Source: Streptomyces sp. DG1A-41
Lineage (GTDB): Bacteria > Actinomycetota > Actinomycetes > Streptomycetales > Streptomycetaceae
DNA: 64,000 bases
Direction of reading: 5' to 3'
Assembly: GCF_037055355.1 (NCBI RefSeq)
Contig: NZ_CP146350.1
Coordinates: forward strand, 8,021,001 to 8,085,000
Shown here piece after piece: positions 18,116-27,591 of this stretch. The number at the start of each line of letters is the position of its first letter. Positions within the stretch are counted from its first letter, which is position 1. Both the position numbers and the translations under genes were made by a program. The notes beneath the pieces are model-generated. The model had not been told where the DNA came from. It made no database searches and saw nothing but the letters and a program-made list of their open reading frames with translations.

Positions 18116-18597
18116 GCGGCTCTCCAGGGGAGGGAAGGGGGAAGAACGTGATCCTGCCAGGACGCCGGTCCAGAGCCGTCGTGCGAGGCTCTGGGGCACA
18201 CGCGTGTGCGGCCACCGCCACTCCTGTCCGATATACCGGACTGAGTTCGGTGAATCGATCAGAAGGTAGAGGTGCGACAAACGGCAGGTCAATGGTTCTG
18301 TCTTATCTCGTTGGATTTCGTGCGGCAGATCAGCTGGAGGCGTGCGCGTGCCCTGGCGATGCCGACGATCAGGATCGGCTCCGTGCTCCTCAATCCGCCG
18401 ATCGGCCGAGATTTCGCGCGCCCGGGCCGGTTGCTCATGACCGTTCGGCCGAGGCGGTGGTCCCTGCTGGGAGGGGAAGTGGAGCCCGGTCTCCGCCCCG
18501 GCCGCAGGAGTACGGCGATACCGCCGCAGCCACGCCTCCGCCGCCATGTGGTCGGGCCGCACGGCTTTGTCGGGTGACGAGGACAGGCGAGATGGGC
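18116..18597. promoter_or_regulatory. Upstream region of the GH27 gene
   Basis: This gap of about 480 bp has no gene. At 18228-18271, reading toward the GH27 gene, lies TGATCGATT and then the near-palindrome CCGAAC-TCA-GTCCGG followed by TATATCGG. This is about 120-150 bp before the GH27 start and is probably its promoter or operator. A decayed copy lies at 15530. Nothing recognisable is seen from 18300 to 18590. Confidence 0.5.
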
Positions 18598-19281
18598 ATG
18601 GCTATCCGGGTGGTCGTCGTGGACGACCAGGACATGGTGCGCTCGGGGTTCGCCGCGCTGCTGTCCGCGCAGAGCGACATCGACGTCGTGGGGGAGGCGC
18701 TCAACGGCCGACTCGGCGTCGAGGTCAGCCGCAGTACGCACCCCGACGTGGTGCTGATGGATGTACGGATGCCGGAGATGGACGGGCTGGAGGCGGCCCG
18801 GCGGCTGCTCGATCCGCCGCCCGGTGTGGTGCACCGCCCAAAGGTGCTGATGTTGACGACTTTCGACATCGACGGCTACGTCTACGAGGCCCTGCACGCC
18901 GGGTCCGCGGCTTCCTGCTCAAGGACGCCCCGGTCGCCGAACTCGTCCAGGCGGTACGGGTGATCGCCGCCGGCGAAGCGCTGCTCGCTCCGTCCCTCAC
19001 CCGTCGTCCCATCGAGGACACGGCTAACCCGGCGCCGCCCCGTCCCGCGCCCGAACACCCGCCTGCGGCTCAACGGCCTCACGCCACGGGAGACGGAGGT
19101 CCTGCTGCTGGTCGCGCGGGGCCTGTCGAATACGGAGATCGCCGCGACGCTGGTCGTGGCGCAACAGACCGTCAAGACCCACATGAGCCGGCTGCTCGCC
19201 AAGCTCGGTGCCCGAGACAGGGCCCAACTCGTCGTCACGGATCACGAGTCGCGGCTGGTCGCTCCGGGAGCGTCCGGCTGA
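18598..19281 (+). pseudogene. NarL/LuxR-type response regulator with compensating frameshifts
   Basis: The receiver domain starts normally at ATG 18598 (IRVVVVDDQDMVRSGF) with phospho-acceptor region DVVLMDVRMPEMDG and the LMLTTFD strand. At about 18904 one base is lost, so [20 protein letters not shown] is read in another frame. The frame is restored in the linker near 19055. The DNA-binding domain ([20 protein letters not shown], then [15 protein letters not shown]) then runs to the stop at 19281. Staying in the original frame meets a stop at 18963, so no full product is made. No sensor kinase gene lies nearby, so it was an orphan or lost its partner. Two errors in one gene favour true decay over a sequencing slip. 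Confidence 0.8.
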
Positions 19282-19499
19282 ACCACACGCGCGGCGCGGC
19301 CGGCTGCGGTCATCACGGACGGGCAGGACCGGCGCCACCGTCACGATCGGGGCACCGGCACACTCCGGCCCCGGGGCTCCATCGCCTGATACGCAGGCGT
19401 GAGACCGGAGTCGGCACCCGGGTGCGACGTACCGACTTGTCCCCACGCCCCAGTGTCACCGTGTCCTGATCGACCAGACCGGTTTCGCACGGAGCGCTC

Positions 19500-19805
19500 A
19501 TGCGCCAGACCATCTACGTCGACCACATCATCCGGCTCTGGTGCGCCTACGACCGACGACCTCGACGGGCCCGCGGGAAGCAGCGGAAGCTGCTCGCGCC
19601 GCCGACCTCGCTGAAGGCCCAACCCGACGACATCGGAGCGGAGATCACCTACCTGTTTCTGAGCGAGACCCGACCGGAGACGGTGGTGGAGATCGGTACC
19701 TTCCACGGCTGCTCCACCGCCTGGATCCTCCGGCCCTGAGGGGCAACGGCACCGGCTACCTGTACTCGTACGACGTCGTGGACCACGTCGTGCGCGACAC
19801 GCCGC
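19500..19805 (+). pseudogene. SAM-dependent methyltransferase, truncated and frameshifted
   Basis: ATG 19500 follows GGAGCG and opens RQTIYVDHIIRLW. The Rossmann motif I block ETVVEIGTFHGCSTAWIL is intact to residue 78, then a missing base near 19732 creates a stop at 19739. The other frame continues the fold as ALRGNGTGYLYSYDVVDHVV but loses all similarity after RDTP. This is the N-terminal third of a class I methyltransferase of the Methyltransf_24 kind. It may once have paired with the broken response regulator upstream, but the 218 bp between them is unremarkable. Confidence 0.7.
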
Positions 19806-19973
19806 AGGCCGCTGCCGTTCGCCGAGGGGGCGGTCGTCCCGCGCCGGCTCGCTCTGGGCCGCCCTCTGCGGGACAGCAGGGGCAACCCAGGCTCGGCGGG
19901 AGGTGAGGGACTGTTCGGCGCGCGCTCGATCTCGTCGAGTTGCTTGGCGCAACGGTCGTCAGGGCTTGGTCGA

Positions 19974-20969
19974 TCATGCCGGCGCCGGATGGACGAGGCG
20001 GCCGTGGAAGATGAGTGAGGCGCCCTGTTTCAGGCGGCGGACGCGGATGCTGACCTCGTAGGCGTCGATGCCGTCGATGGCGGCGACGCGGGTGGTGAGG
20101 TAGCGGTAGAAGTCCTCGGTGTCGCGGCAGATGACGCTGACCATCAGGTTGTGGTGGCCGCTGATGGCGCCGGCGAAGGCGACTTCGGGGTGCCGGGCGA
20201 GTTCTTCCCCGGCCTGTTCGAGCCGGGCGGGGGCGACGCGCAGCCAGAGGGTGGCGTTCAGGGTGTGGCCGAGGCGCTCGGGCAGCAGTTCTACGTCGTA
20301 GAAGAGGGTGCCGGAGTTCTCCAGGGCCTCCAGGCGACGGGCGACGCGCGCGTTGGACCAGCCGGTGAGCTCGGCGAGGCGGGTGTGGGTGGTGCGGCCG
20401 TCCTCGGCGAGGGCGTCCAGCAGGGGGGTGTCCTCGTCCGTGGGGGGCCGTAGTGGTCCGGCGGGGGCGGGTGGCCGGTCGGCGGTGAGCTGCCGTACCT
20501 GGTCGGGGGTGAGGCCGGCGCCGTAGCCGGTCCATTCACTGGTGCCGGTCTCGCCGAAGGGGTGCAGGAGGAGGTCGATGCTGACGTCGAGGACGGAGGC
20601 GGAGCGGGGCAGTTGACGCAGGAGGATGTCGTCGCGGTGGGCCTCGACGGGGGAGCGGACCGTGCAGATGATCTCCGAGCCGCCCGAGGCGAGGTTGGCG
20701 TAGGCGATGTCCGGCCGCTTGGCCAGGGAGTCCGCCAGGGGGCCGACCCGGTCGGGGCGGGAGCGGATGCGGGCCACCCACTGGGCCTGGCCGTGCACCG
20801 CCGGGTTGACCAGGCCGACCACGCGCATCACCCCGCTGCGGCGCAGGGCATGGTAGCGGCGGGCGGCCGTCTGTTCCGACACGCCGGTCGCCTCGGCGAT
20901 GCGCCGGAACGGGAGACGGGGTGCGCACTGGAGCGCGTGGAGGATTTTCCTGTCCACATCGTCGATCAC
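19974..20969 (-). CDS. Lrp/AsnC-family regulator with two tandem domains
   Basis: This 331-residue protein is a tandem duplication of the AsnC unit, each half with its own helix-turn-helix. The first is DRKILHALQCAPRLPFRRIA with SEQTAARRYHALRRSG at residues 5-45. The second is DTPLLDALAEDGRTTHTRLA with SNARVARRLEALENSG near residues 178-220. The RAM ligand-binding domains follow each HTH. Start codon GTG 20969 has no clear ribosome site. It is divergent from the demethylase gene at 21430, the usual arrangement for a local regulator, and a methoxyaromatic acid or amino acid is a plausible effector. Confidence 0.9.
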   Translation of the reverse strand: MIDDVDRKILHALQCAPRLPFRRIAEATGVSEQTAARRYHALRRSGVMRVVGLVNPAVHGQAQWVARIRSRPDRVGPLADSLAKRPDIAYANLASGGSEIICTVRSPVEAHRDDILLRQLPRSASVLDVSIDLLLHPFGETGTSEWTGYGAGLTPDQVRQLTADRPPAPAGPLRPPTDEDTPLLDALAEDGRTTHTRLAELTGWSNARVARRLEALENSGTLFYDVELLPERLGHTLNATLWLRVAPARLEQAGEELARHPEVAFAGAISGHHNLMVSVICRDTEDFYRYLTTRVAAIDGIDAYEVSIRVRRLKQGASLIFHGRLVHPAPA

Positions 20970-21429
20970 GAAGGGAGTCTGTCACGGCCTTCGAGCTGTG
21001 CAGAGGTTTTTGTTTGTTTCGGGCTGACGAGTTCATGGTTGTGGCCTGCGAGGTGGATGCTGATCGTGTCCTGAAGAAAGGACGTGACTCCCATGAGCAC
21101 GCGGCCGGCGCCGACGGCGGCCTGCATCGGCACGTGCGTCGTGCTGATGCACTTCGCCACGGCAGGCGTGGTGGCACCCCATCGGGCGCTGCTCCCGCAC
21201 ACCGGTGTCTCCCGCATCCAGCGGGTGATCGGCGACGTGGCCCCGGTGCCCGCGGCAGTGCTTCCGCGAGTCTGCCGGCCGACTGCCCGGCGGGGCGTCG
21301 TCGCCGCTCCATGACCGGCCCGGAGCGCCGTCCTCGCATCCCCCAGCGGGCGTTCCGGGCCTCTGGGCCGCACTGTGCCGACGAACCGCCCCCACCCACC
21401 GCTGCATCCCCAGAGAGGCACCCGTCCCC
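20970..21429. promoter_or_regulatory. Divergent region between AsnC regulator and demethylase
   Basis: This 460 bp region is AT-richer near 21005-21080. A small open frame, ATG 21093 to 21314 (73 codons), has a reasonable GAAAGGAC site nine bases before it. It begins with a hydrophobic stretch (CIGTCVVLMHFATAGVVAP) but matches nothing I recognise. It could be a leader peptide, a remnant transporter N-terminus, or chance. Confidence 0.35.
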
Positions 21430-22749
21430 GTGGACTTCACCGTCGACACCTTCCGCTCGACACCCGCGTTCGACATCCTCGCCAAGCTCTTCGGGCGGCC
21501 GGAGCACACCGACTGGCTCGACGAGAGCATGTCGTGGAAGCAGACCTGCTACATCGGTGACTGGTCGTTCCTGCCGCAGACCCGCTTCCGCGGCCCGGGT
21601 GTGCCGGAGCTGTTCTCGGGCATCTCGGTCAACTCCTTCCGACGGTTCCCGGTGGGCGCCTCCAAGCACGTCGTGCAGACCAACACGCACGGCCACGTCA
21701 TGAGCGAGGGCATCCTGACCCGGCTGGACGAGGAGGACTACGTCTTCCACGGGCCGGGCGGCGACTGGGCCCGGTACAACCTGGAGCACGGCGACTCCAG
21801 GGCCACCGCCGAGGACGAGGACTGGTTCGTGTACCAGGTATCCGGCCCCTCGTCGATCCCGCTGCTGATGGAACTCACCGGCGACGAGCGGCTGTTGGAC
21901 ACCCCCTACATGTGCGCGGTGCCCACCACCATCGCAGGGCACGGAGTCTGGGCGCTGCGTCAGGGTATGGCCGGCGAGGTCGGCTTCGAGTTGCAGGGCC
22001 CGCGCGAGTTCGGCGGCGCCGTGTGCGACGCGGTCGTCGAGGCCGGGCAGAAGTACGGCATCCGCCGCCTGGGCAACCGGGCCGCGCCCATCAACCACCT
22101 GGAGAACGCCGTCCCCACGCGGAACCTGGACTACCTGCCCGCCCTGTACGAGCCCGAGCAGGCCGTCTTCCTCACCCACCTGCTCAGCTCGCCCTGGCAC
22201 ATCCCGCGGGCCTTCATCGCCGGCAGCTTCGAGGGCGAGTACCTGCGCGACTACTACCGCGACCCGGTGGAACTCGGCTGGACCCGGCAGATCAGCTTCG
22301 ACCACGCCTTCCTCGGGGACGCGGCGCTGCGGGAGAAGCTCGCCCGGCCCACGCGGGTGCTGCGCACGCTCGTGTGGAACAGCGACGACGTCCTGGACGT
22401 GCATCGCTCGCTGTACGGCGACGGCCCGCACCACACGTTCATGGACATGCCCCGCGACCTGCGCGGCCACCTGTGGGTGGACCGGGTGGAGCGCGACGGC
22501 GTCCTCGTCGGCACGGCCACCTCCCGCGGCTACAGCTACTACTTCCGCAAGATGCTCTCGCTGGCCGTGCTGAACGTCGCCGACGCCGAGATCGGCACGC
22601 AGGTCGAGGTCGTCTGGGGCAATCCCGGCGACCCGGTCAAGCGGATCCGGGCCACCGTCGCCAAGGCCCCCTTCAAGCGCGTTCGCTCCCGTGCCGAGCT
22701 GCGCGCCCATCTGGCCGCGTACCGGGCCGAGTTCGGATCAGCCGCGTAA
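21430..22749 (+). CDS. GcvT-like folate-dependent O-demethylase (LigM/DesA type)
   Basis: The 439-residue protein belongs to the aminomethyltransferase superfamily. Its block order closely follows the tetrahydrofolate-dependent vanillate and syringate demethylases. Shared-type blocks are HGVWALRQGMAGEVGFELQG, GNRAAPINHLENA, IAGSFEGEYLRDYYRDP with ISFDHAFLG, and the C-terminal RKMLSLAVLNVADAEIGTQV. The start is GTG 21430, with GAGAGG about twelve bases upstream. Predicted reaction: transfer of a methyl group from a methoxylated aromatic (or a related methylated compound) to tetrahydrofolate in the cytoplasm. A DHA2 exporter follows and an AsnC regulator is divergent. If the substrate is vanillate, the product is protocatechuate, which the pca operon at 39-46 kb degrades. 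The substrate assignment is inference; the DMSP-demethylase branch is the main alternative. Confidence 0.8.
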   Translation: MDFTVDTFRSTPAFDILAKLFGRPEHTDWLDESMSWKQTCYIGDWSFLPQTRFRGPGVPELFSGISVNSFRRFPVGASKHVVQTNTHGHVMSEGILTRLDEEDYVFHGPGGDWARYNLEHGDSRATAEDEDWFVYQVSGPSSIPLLMELTGDERLLDTPYMCAVPTTIAGHGVWALRQGMAGEVGFELQGPREFGGAVCDAVVEAGQKYGIRRLGNRAAPINHLENAVPTRNLDYLPALYEPEQAVFLTHLLSSPWHIPRAFIAGSFEGEYLRDYYRDPVELGWTRQISFDHAFLGDAALREKLARPTRVLRTLVWNSDDVLDVHRSLYGDGPHHTFMDMPRDLRGHLWVDRVERDGVLVGTATSRGYSYYFRKMLSLAVLNVADAEIGTQVEVVWGNPGDPVKRIRATVAKAPFKRVRSRAELRAHLAAYRAEFGSAA

Positions 22750-22909
22750 GTCGAGGAGACCTCGCCCACCGACCCCGCGGGACGCCACCGGCCGCGTACC
22801 GCGGACAGGGGCCGCCCGCTCCGGCACGGCAGCCCCTGAGCACCACCCACCCTTCCCCCCCAATCGACTGCGGCGCATCACGCCGCACGGGAGAAGACGG
22901 AGAAGTTCC

Positions 22910-24550
22910 GTGAACGTCACCACATCGGCGAGCGGGTCGACGGACAGGCGGGCGGCCACCTTCGTCATGGCCTGCCTCGGCATGTTCGTCGCCTACCTGC
23001 CGATCACCACGGTCGCCGTCAGCCTGCCCGCCATCCAGCGGGTGCTGAACACCTCGACCGCCCAGCTGTCCTGGGTCCAGGACGCGTTCGTCCTGCCCAT
23101 GGCCGCCTTCATCATGACCGCCGGCGTCTTCGGCGACGTGCACGGCCGCAAGAAGGTCTTCCAGGCGGGCCTGTTCCTCAGCGCCGCCGGGGCGGCGGTC
23201 GCCCTGAGCGCACACAACGTCCAAACCCTGTGGGCCGGACAGGCCCTGGCCGGTCTGGGCTCGGCCGCACTGCTGCCCATCACGCTCGCGCTGATCAGCC
23301 ACGCGGTGCCCGACCACCGCGAGCGCGGCAAGTTCATCGGCATGTGGGCCATGGCCATGCTCGCGGCGTTGGCCGTCGGCCCGGTCATCGCCGGCGTCAT
23401 CCTCGAGCACTTCGCCTGGCGCTGGATCTACCTGCTGTCCATCCCCCTCTCGCTGCTCGCGATGGCGGTGGCCGCCCCGCTGCTGACCGACTCACGCGCC
23501 CCGCACGGACGCAGGCTCGACTGGCCCGGCCAGATCACCGCGGCCATCGGCATCACCGCCCTGGTCTACGGCGTGATCGAGGGCGGCGCCGACTCCTTCA
23601 CCGCCACCAAGGTGGTCGCCGCCCTCGCACTGGGCGTCGTCGCGCTGATCGCGTTCGTCGTGGCGGAGAAGCGCAGCGCCAGCCCCATGCTGGACCTGGC
23701 GGTCTTCCGCAGCGCGGCCTTCACCGCCACCGCCCTGGTCGCCCTGATCACGTTCCTCGGGCTGATCGGCTTCTTCTTCGTCCTCAGCCTGTACTTCGGC
23801 ATGGTGCAGCAGCTCGGCACCCTGGAGGCAGGCGCCCGCCTGCTCCTCGTCCCGGTCGCCGCGATCGTGTCGGGGGCACCGGCCGGTCGATTGATGCACC
23901 GCGTCTCCGCCCGCGTCATGATCACCGTCGGGCTGCTGCTGGTCGCCGGGTCCCTGCTGGCGATGACGGACCTCGACGCCGACACCTCCTACGGCTCCAT
24001 CGCCTGGCGGCTGATCCTGCTGGGCGTCGGCCTCGGGCTCGTCACCACGCCGATGACGGCCACCGCCGTCGCCGCCGTGCCGCACCACCTGGCGGGCATG
24101 GCCTCGGCCGCCAACAACGCCTTCCGCCAGGTCGGCGGCGCGCTCGGCCCGGCCGTCCTCGGCGCCCTGCTGTCCACCCGCGCTGTGGACACCCTGTCCG
24201 GCCATCTCGCCGGTGCCGGTGTGACCGGCACCCAGGCCCAGACCATCGTCGCCACGGCGAAGGACGGCGGTCTGGGCGCGGTCGCCGGGATGGACCTCGG
24301 CTCCACCGCCGGTCAGGTCTACGGTGCCCTGGGCGACTCCCTCCTGGACGGCCTGCGGCTGTGCTTCATCGCGGCGGCGGTACTGGTGCTGATCGCGGCC
24401 GTGTGCGCGGCCACCCTCCTGCGCCGTCCCAAGCAGACCGCAGGAGGTGCGGTGGCCGCAGGTACGGCACAGCACAGCCGCCCGGAAGCCTCCGCCGAGA
24501 AGGCCCGGACGGCGGGCACCGTCCAGCCTTTGGGACACCGGCGCGGCTGA
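22910..24550 (+). CDS. DHA2-family (14-TM) MFS transporter
   Basis: This 546-residue membrane transporter starts at GTG 22910 after GGAGAAG. It has the 14-helix DHA2 plan, with motif A after helix 2 (GDVHGRKKVFQAG), the antiporter motif C region (AVGPVIAGVILEHFAWRWIY) and a charged C-terminal tail of about 40 residues. The 160 bp gap from the demethylase gene and the shared orientation suggest co-regulation by the AsnC protein. Members export drugs or take up aromatic acids. Given the neighbour, handling of a methoxyaromatic acid is possible, but general drug efflux cannot be excluded. Confidence 0.9.
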   Translation: MNVTTSASGSTDRRAATFVMACLGMFVAYLPITTVAVSLPAIQRVLNTSTAQLSWVQDAFVLPMAAFIMTAGVFGDVHGRKKVFQAGLFLSAAGAAVALSAHNVQTLWAGQALAGLGSAALLPITLALISHAVPDHRERGKFIGMWAMAMLAALAVGPVIAGVILEHFAWRWIYLLSIPLSLLAMAVAAPLLTDSRAPHGRRLDWPGQITAAIGITALVYGVIEGGADSFTATKVVAALALGVVALIAFVVAEKRSASPMLDLAVFRSAAFTATALVALITFLGLIGFFFVLSLYFGMVQQLGTLEAGARLLLVPVAAIVSGAPAGRLMHRVSARVMITVGLLLVAGSLLAMTDLDADTSYGSIAWRLILLGVGLGLVTTPMTATAVAAVPHHLAGMASAANNAFRQVGGALGPAVLGALLSTRAVDTLSGHLAGAGVTGTQAQTIVATAKDGGLGAVAGMDLGSTAGQVYGALGDSLLDGLRLCFIAAAVLVLIAAVCAATLLRRPKQTAGGAVAAGTAQHSRPEASAEKARTAGTVQPLGHRRG

Positions 24551-24589
24551 CCGGGCGATGGGTGACGCATCGTGCGGCGACGCGTCCTC

Positions 24590-24815
24590 GGGCTCGACGC
24601 CGTTGCGCACGGCGTCAGCGCGGGCGTGGCCAGGGTGCCGTACTCGGTGTCGCCGGAGCCGATCACTGTCAGGGCGTTGGGATCAGGGAGGTTCAAGGTC
24701 GTGCAGGGCGGTCAGGACGCGCGGCGCGATGTCGTCGTCGGAGGCGGCCACCGTGGTGACGTCGCCGTGCACGGCGCGGAACGCCTCGACGGCAGGTGGC
24801 GGCCGGCTTACCTCG
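24590..24815 (-). pseudogene. LacI-family regulator, C-terminal remnant
   Basis: Two minus-strand frames together spell the last third of a LacI regulator. First comes AVHGDVTTVAASDDDIAPRV with LTALHDL, the strand-helix that precedes the effector pocket. After a shift near 24695 comes ALTVIGSGDTEYGTLATPAL, the conserved VIG-D---G--- block. A further base loss near 24612 follows. The DNA-binding part is absent. It lies directly behind the DHA2 transporter gene in the opposite orientation. Confidence 0.65.
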
Positions 24816-26029
24816 GCCGAGGGTCGACGAACTGCGGCACGGGGCAACCCGAGCCCGTCGCCCGTCTCACGGGTGACGCGCAGCCAGCACGGGCGAAGGG
24901 GTCGCCGCTCTGCACTCCCTGGAGACCCGCGTCACCACGGGCCAGTGGCAGGGAACCGACCCTGCCACGCTCAACGCCCGCGCACGGAGGCCGATTCATC
25001 CGGGTCGACGCGTTATGTGCCTACCAGCCCGCGCCGTACCCGCGCCCCGATGGCCTGTCCCACCCCGCCGACCGTTACCGCCCCTGACACCACGCCCACG
25101 CCGCCCGCCGTACCCGTGGCGGGCGGCCGTACCTTTTCCGGCATGACGCTCTCCGAGGTGAACTCCGACGTGGACGACGGATGCAACGGCATTGCCCCGG
25201 ACTCGCCCGGCGGACCGTAACTGCGCCCCATTCGTCGTTGCTCGCCTTCTTCGATGACCACGTCCTCGAAGAGGGCCAGGCGGGTGGCAGATGCCGGACG
25301 GGCAGCCGGGGATCCGTGCGGGGTGGCTTCGGGCCCCGATCAGCGGAGGGGATCTTCCGGCGCATCGCGGAACAGAGGGGGGAGCCTGGCCGCCGGGTGG
25401 CCGTCCGAGCTGCTGGAGGCGACGCCTGTGGAACCTTCGTGAGCATGAGTGATGCCGACTGACCGCCTGGCGGCGTGAGCACGGTCAGGCACCAGCCGTC
25501 TTTTCTCCTGCCCTCTTGACACCTTCCTGTGGTCCTTCTAACGTCTGGCCGAATTCCCGGACACTGTTCTAAATGCCGAACTGAATGGGTAGTTGGTCCT
25601 CGGGTGTCTCCCGTACCGCCGAAGGGCCATGAGACGACTGTTCCAGTGGGGTGCCACCGACGGATACCGCCAGCCCAGAGCCCGCCTCAGCGGCAAGTGC
25701 GTCAACGTCGTCGGCGTCTCGACCGAGAACCTCTCCCTGCTCGAACAAAGAATTTGCGGCACAGCCGCCAGCTTCCACTGGTCACGTACCTGAAAGCCGC
25801 GCACCTGGCACCCACACCGCTGTCACCGATCCCCCGGAGACACCGGGTCACTCCTCGAACGGCACCGGCCACCTGCTGGGCATCGAACCGCTGACACCAC
25901 GATTCCTTGGCCCGTTGACCGGCAGGACGCGAAGTCCTGCAGCCCACGGTGCCGCCTTGGCGCAGCGACCGGCCCTTATTCCCCCCGCTCTCACCGATTG
26001 CGGCACCCGCAGAAAGACAGGAAACGAAC
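24816..26029. other. Decayed 1.2 kb stretch before the GH43 gene
   Basis: No intact gene is visible. Around 24890-25087 the plus strand holds broken coding-looking text (ALHSLETRVTTGQWQGTDPA, then in another frame GRFIRVDALCAYQPAPYPRP). It resembles the end of a secreted hydrolase, but I cannot name it. A strong hairpin is at 25101-25126. From 25200 to 25950 I see only scattered short frames. The last 80 bp, with AGGAAACG before 26030, is the leader of the GH43 gene. Confidence 0.5.
25101..25126. terminator. Strong hairpin, probable terminator
   Basis: The arms CCGCCCGCC and GGCGGGCGG are exact 9 bp complements around an 8-base loop, followed on the plus strand by CCGTACCTTTT. It comes 14 bases after the stop of the broken hydrolase-like fragment, which suggests that it terminated that lost gene. 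Confidence 0.6.
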
Positions 26030-27460
26030 ATGTCCGTGCTTCTCTCCCGGCTGACGGCGATACTCGTCGCCGTCGGCCTTCTCTTCACAGGCCAAGCCCT
26101 GACCACACCGGACCGGGCGGCCGCTGCCGACCCGGGCTACCTGATGACGCACTTCATCGGGGAGGGGTCGACCAATCAGCAGATCTACTTCTCGCACAGC
26201 ACGGACGGCCTGAACTGGACCGACCTCAACGGCGGCGGAATGGCCCTTCGTTCCACTGTCGGCACGCGCGGGGTGCGCGACCCCGCACTGGTCCGGTCCC
26301 CGGGCGGCGACAAGTACTGGATCATCGCGACCGACCTGTGCATCAGCTGCGGGCAGACATGGAGTCAGTCCATCAACGACGGCAGCCGCAGTCTTGTGGT
26401 GTGGGAGTCGACGGACCTGGTCACCTGGTCGCAGCCGTGGCTGCTCAACGTCGCCGGCGCGATCCCCGACGGGCGCAACGCGTGGGCGCCGGAGGCGATC
26501 TGGGACCCGGCCAGCAACGACTACGTCCTGTACTGGGCGACGAACAAGCCCCTCAACGGCGCGACGAAGCATCGCATCTACTACGCCCACACCAGCGACT
26601 TCCGCTCCATCACCACCCCGCAGGTCTACATCGAGCGCCCCGGCACCCAGGAAATCATCGACACCCAGATCGTCGAGATGCCGAGCGGCGTCGGCAATTA
26701 CCGCTACGTACGGGCTTCCGGCGACGGCCAGATCACGCTCGAAGGCAGCAACTCGATCCTCGGCACCTGGACCAGCCTCGGCAACCTCTCCGGCATCGGC
26801 CTCACCGGCTCCCAGGTCGAAGGCCCGATGTGGATGAAGTTCCGTGACCGCAACGAGTGGGCGCTCTACCTCGACCAGTACGCCTCCGGAAAGGGGTACA
26901 TGCCGGTCACGACGACCAACCCGTCCAGTTCCGGCACCTATCAGCTTCCGGCGTCGGGAACCTACTCCATGGGCGGCACCAAGAAGCGCCACGGCTCGAT
27001 CCTGAACCTGACGGCCGCCGAGGAGTCCCGCGTTCTCGCCCGCTGGGCCAACGCCCCGGTCAGCCGGATCCAGTCGTACAACTTCCAGGACCGGTACGTG
27101 CGGCACGCCGACTTCGACGTGCGCATCGACCAGAACATCACCGGCCCGGACGCCCAGTTCCGGCTACGGCCCGGCCTCGCCGGCTCCGACACCGTCTCCT
27201 TCGAGTCGGTGAACTTCCCCGGCTACTTCCTGCGGCACTCCGGGTTCGACTTCCAGCTGGCCTACAACGACGGCAGCGCTCAGTTCGCCGCGGACGCCAC
27301 CTTCCGTCAGGTCGCCGGCCTTGCCGACTCGACATGGTCGTCGTTCCAGTCGTACAACCACCCGGACCGGTACATCCGGCACTACGCGTACCAACTCCGG
27401 CTCGACCCGATCACCACCGCGACGGGCCGCAGCGACGCCACCTTCCGGGTGACGAGCTGA
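26030..27460 (+). CDS. Secreted GH43 arabinan-active enzyme with CBM42 (AbfB) domain
   Basis: This 476-residue protein starts at ATG 26030 after AGGAAACG. A signal peptide ends at RAAAADPGY. The five-bladed propeller occupies about residues 35-330, with the early acidic position in GVRDPALVRSPGGDKYWIIA, the WAPEAIWDPASNDYVLYWA block and TQEIIDTQIVEM. The C-terminal 140 residues form an arabinofuranose-binding beta-trefoil (CBM42) with three repeats of the YVRHADF, FLRHSGF and YIRHYAY kind. The CBM binds arabinofuranosyl side chains, so the enzyme likely acts on arabinan or arabinoxylan outside the cell, feeding the cytoplasmic GH51 enzymes of the 1-11.6 kb locus. It stands alone, with decayed DNA on both sides. 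Confidence 0.92.
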   Translation: MSVLLSRLTAILVAVGLLFTGQALTTPDRAAAADPGYLMTHFIGEGSTNQQIYFSHSTDGLNWTDLNGGGMALRSTVGTRGVRDPALVRSPGGDKYWIIATDLCISCGQTWSQSINDGSRSLVVWESTDLVTWSQPWLLNVAGAIPDGRNAWAPEAIWDPASNDYVLYWATNKPLNGATKHRIYYAHTSDFRSITTPQVYIERPGTQEIIDTQIVEMPSGVGNYRYVRASGDGQITLEGSNSILGTWTSLGNLSGIGLTGSQVEGPMWMKFRDRNEWALYLDQYASGKGYMPVTTTNPSSSGTYQLPASGTYSMGGTKKRHGSILNLTAAEESRVLARWANAPVSRIQSYNFQDRYVRHADFDVRIDQNITGPDAQFRLRPGLAGSDTVSFESVNFPGYFLRHSGFDFQLAYNDGSAQFAADATFRQVAGLADSTWSSFQSYNHPDRYIRHYAYQLRLDPITTATGRSDATFRVTS

Positions 27461-27591
27461 CCTGACCGGGATGCCGGCACCCCACCCGAGGACGGGGGTG
27501 TCGATTCAACGGCTGATCTTGTTCAGGGCCGTCCGGCGGGCGCACCCGGCGGGCGGCTCAGCCGGTTCAAGGGAATCCGTTTCCGAATCAA

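Noticed and set aside
16076..18151. A 691-codon plus-strand frame antisense to the GH27 gene
   Set aside because: It has Val/Gly/Ala composition typical of an antisense shadow, no domain, and no ribosome site.
24319..24696. A single 125-codon minus-strand gene
   Set aside because: Only its first 30 residues match LacI. The rest is antisense to the DHA2 transporter, so it is annotated as a remnant joined with the adjacent frame.
25566..25615. CCGAACTGAATGGG before the GH43 gene as a third copy of the GH27 promoter motif
   Set aside because: Only about seven bases agree with the 18228 motif and the flanks do not align.
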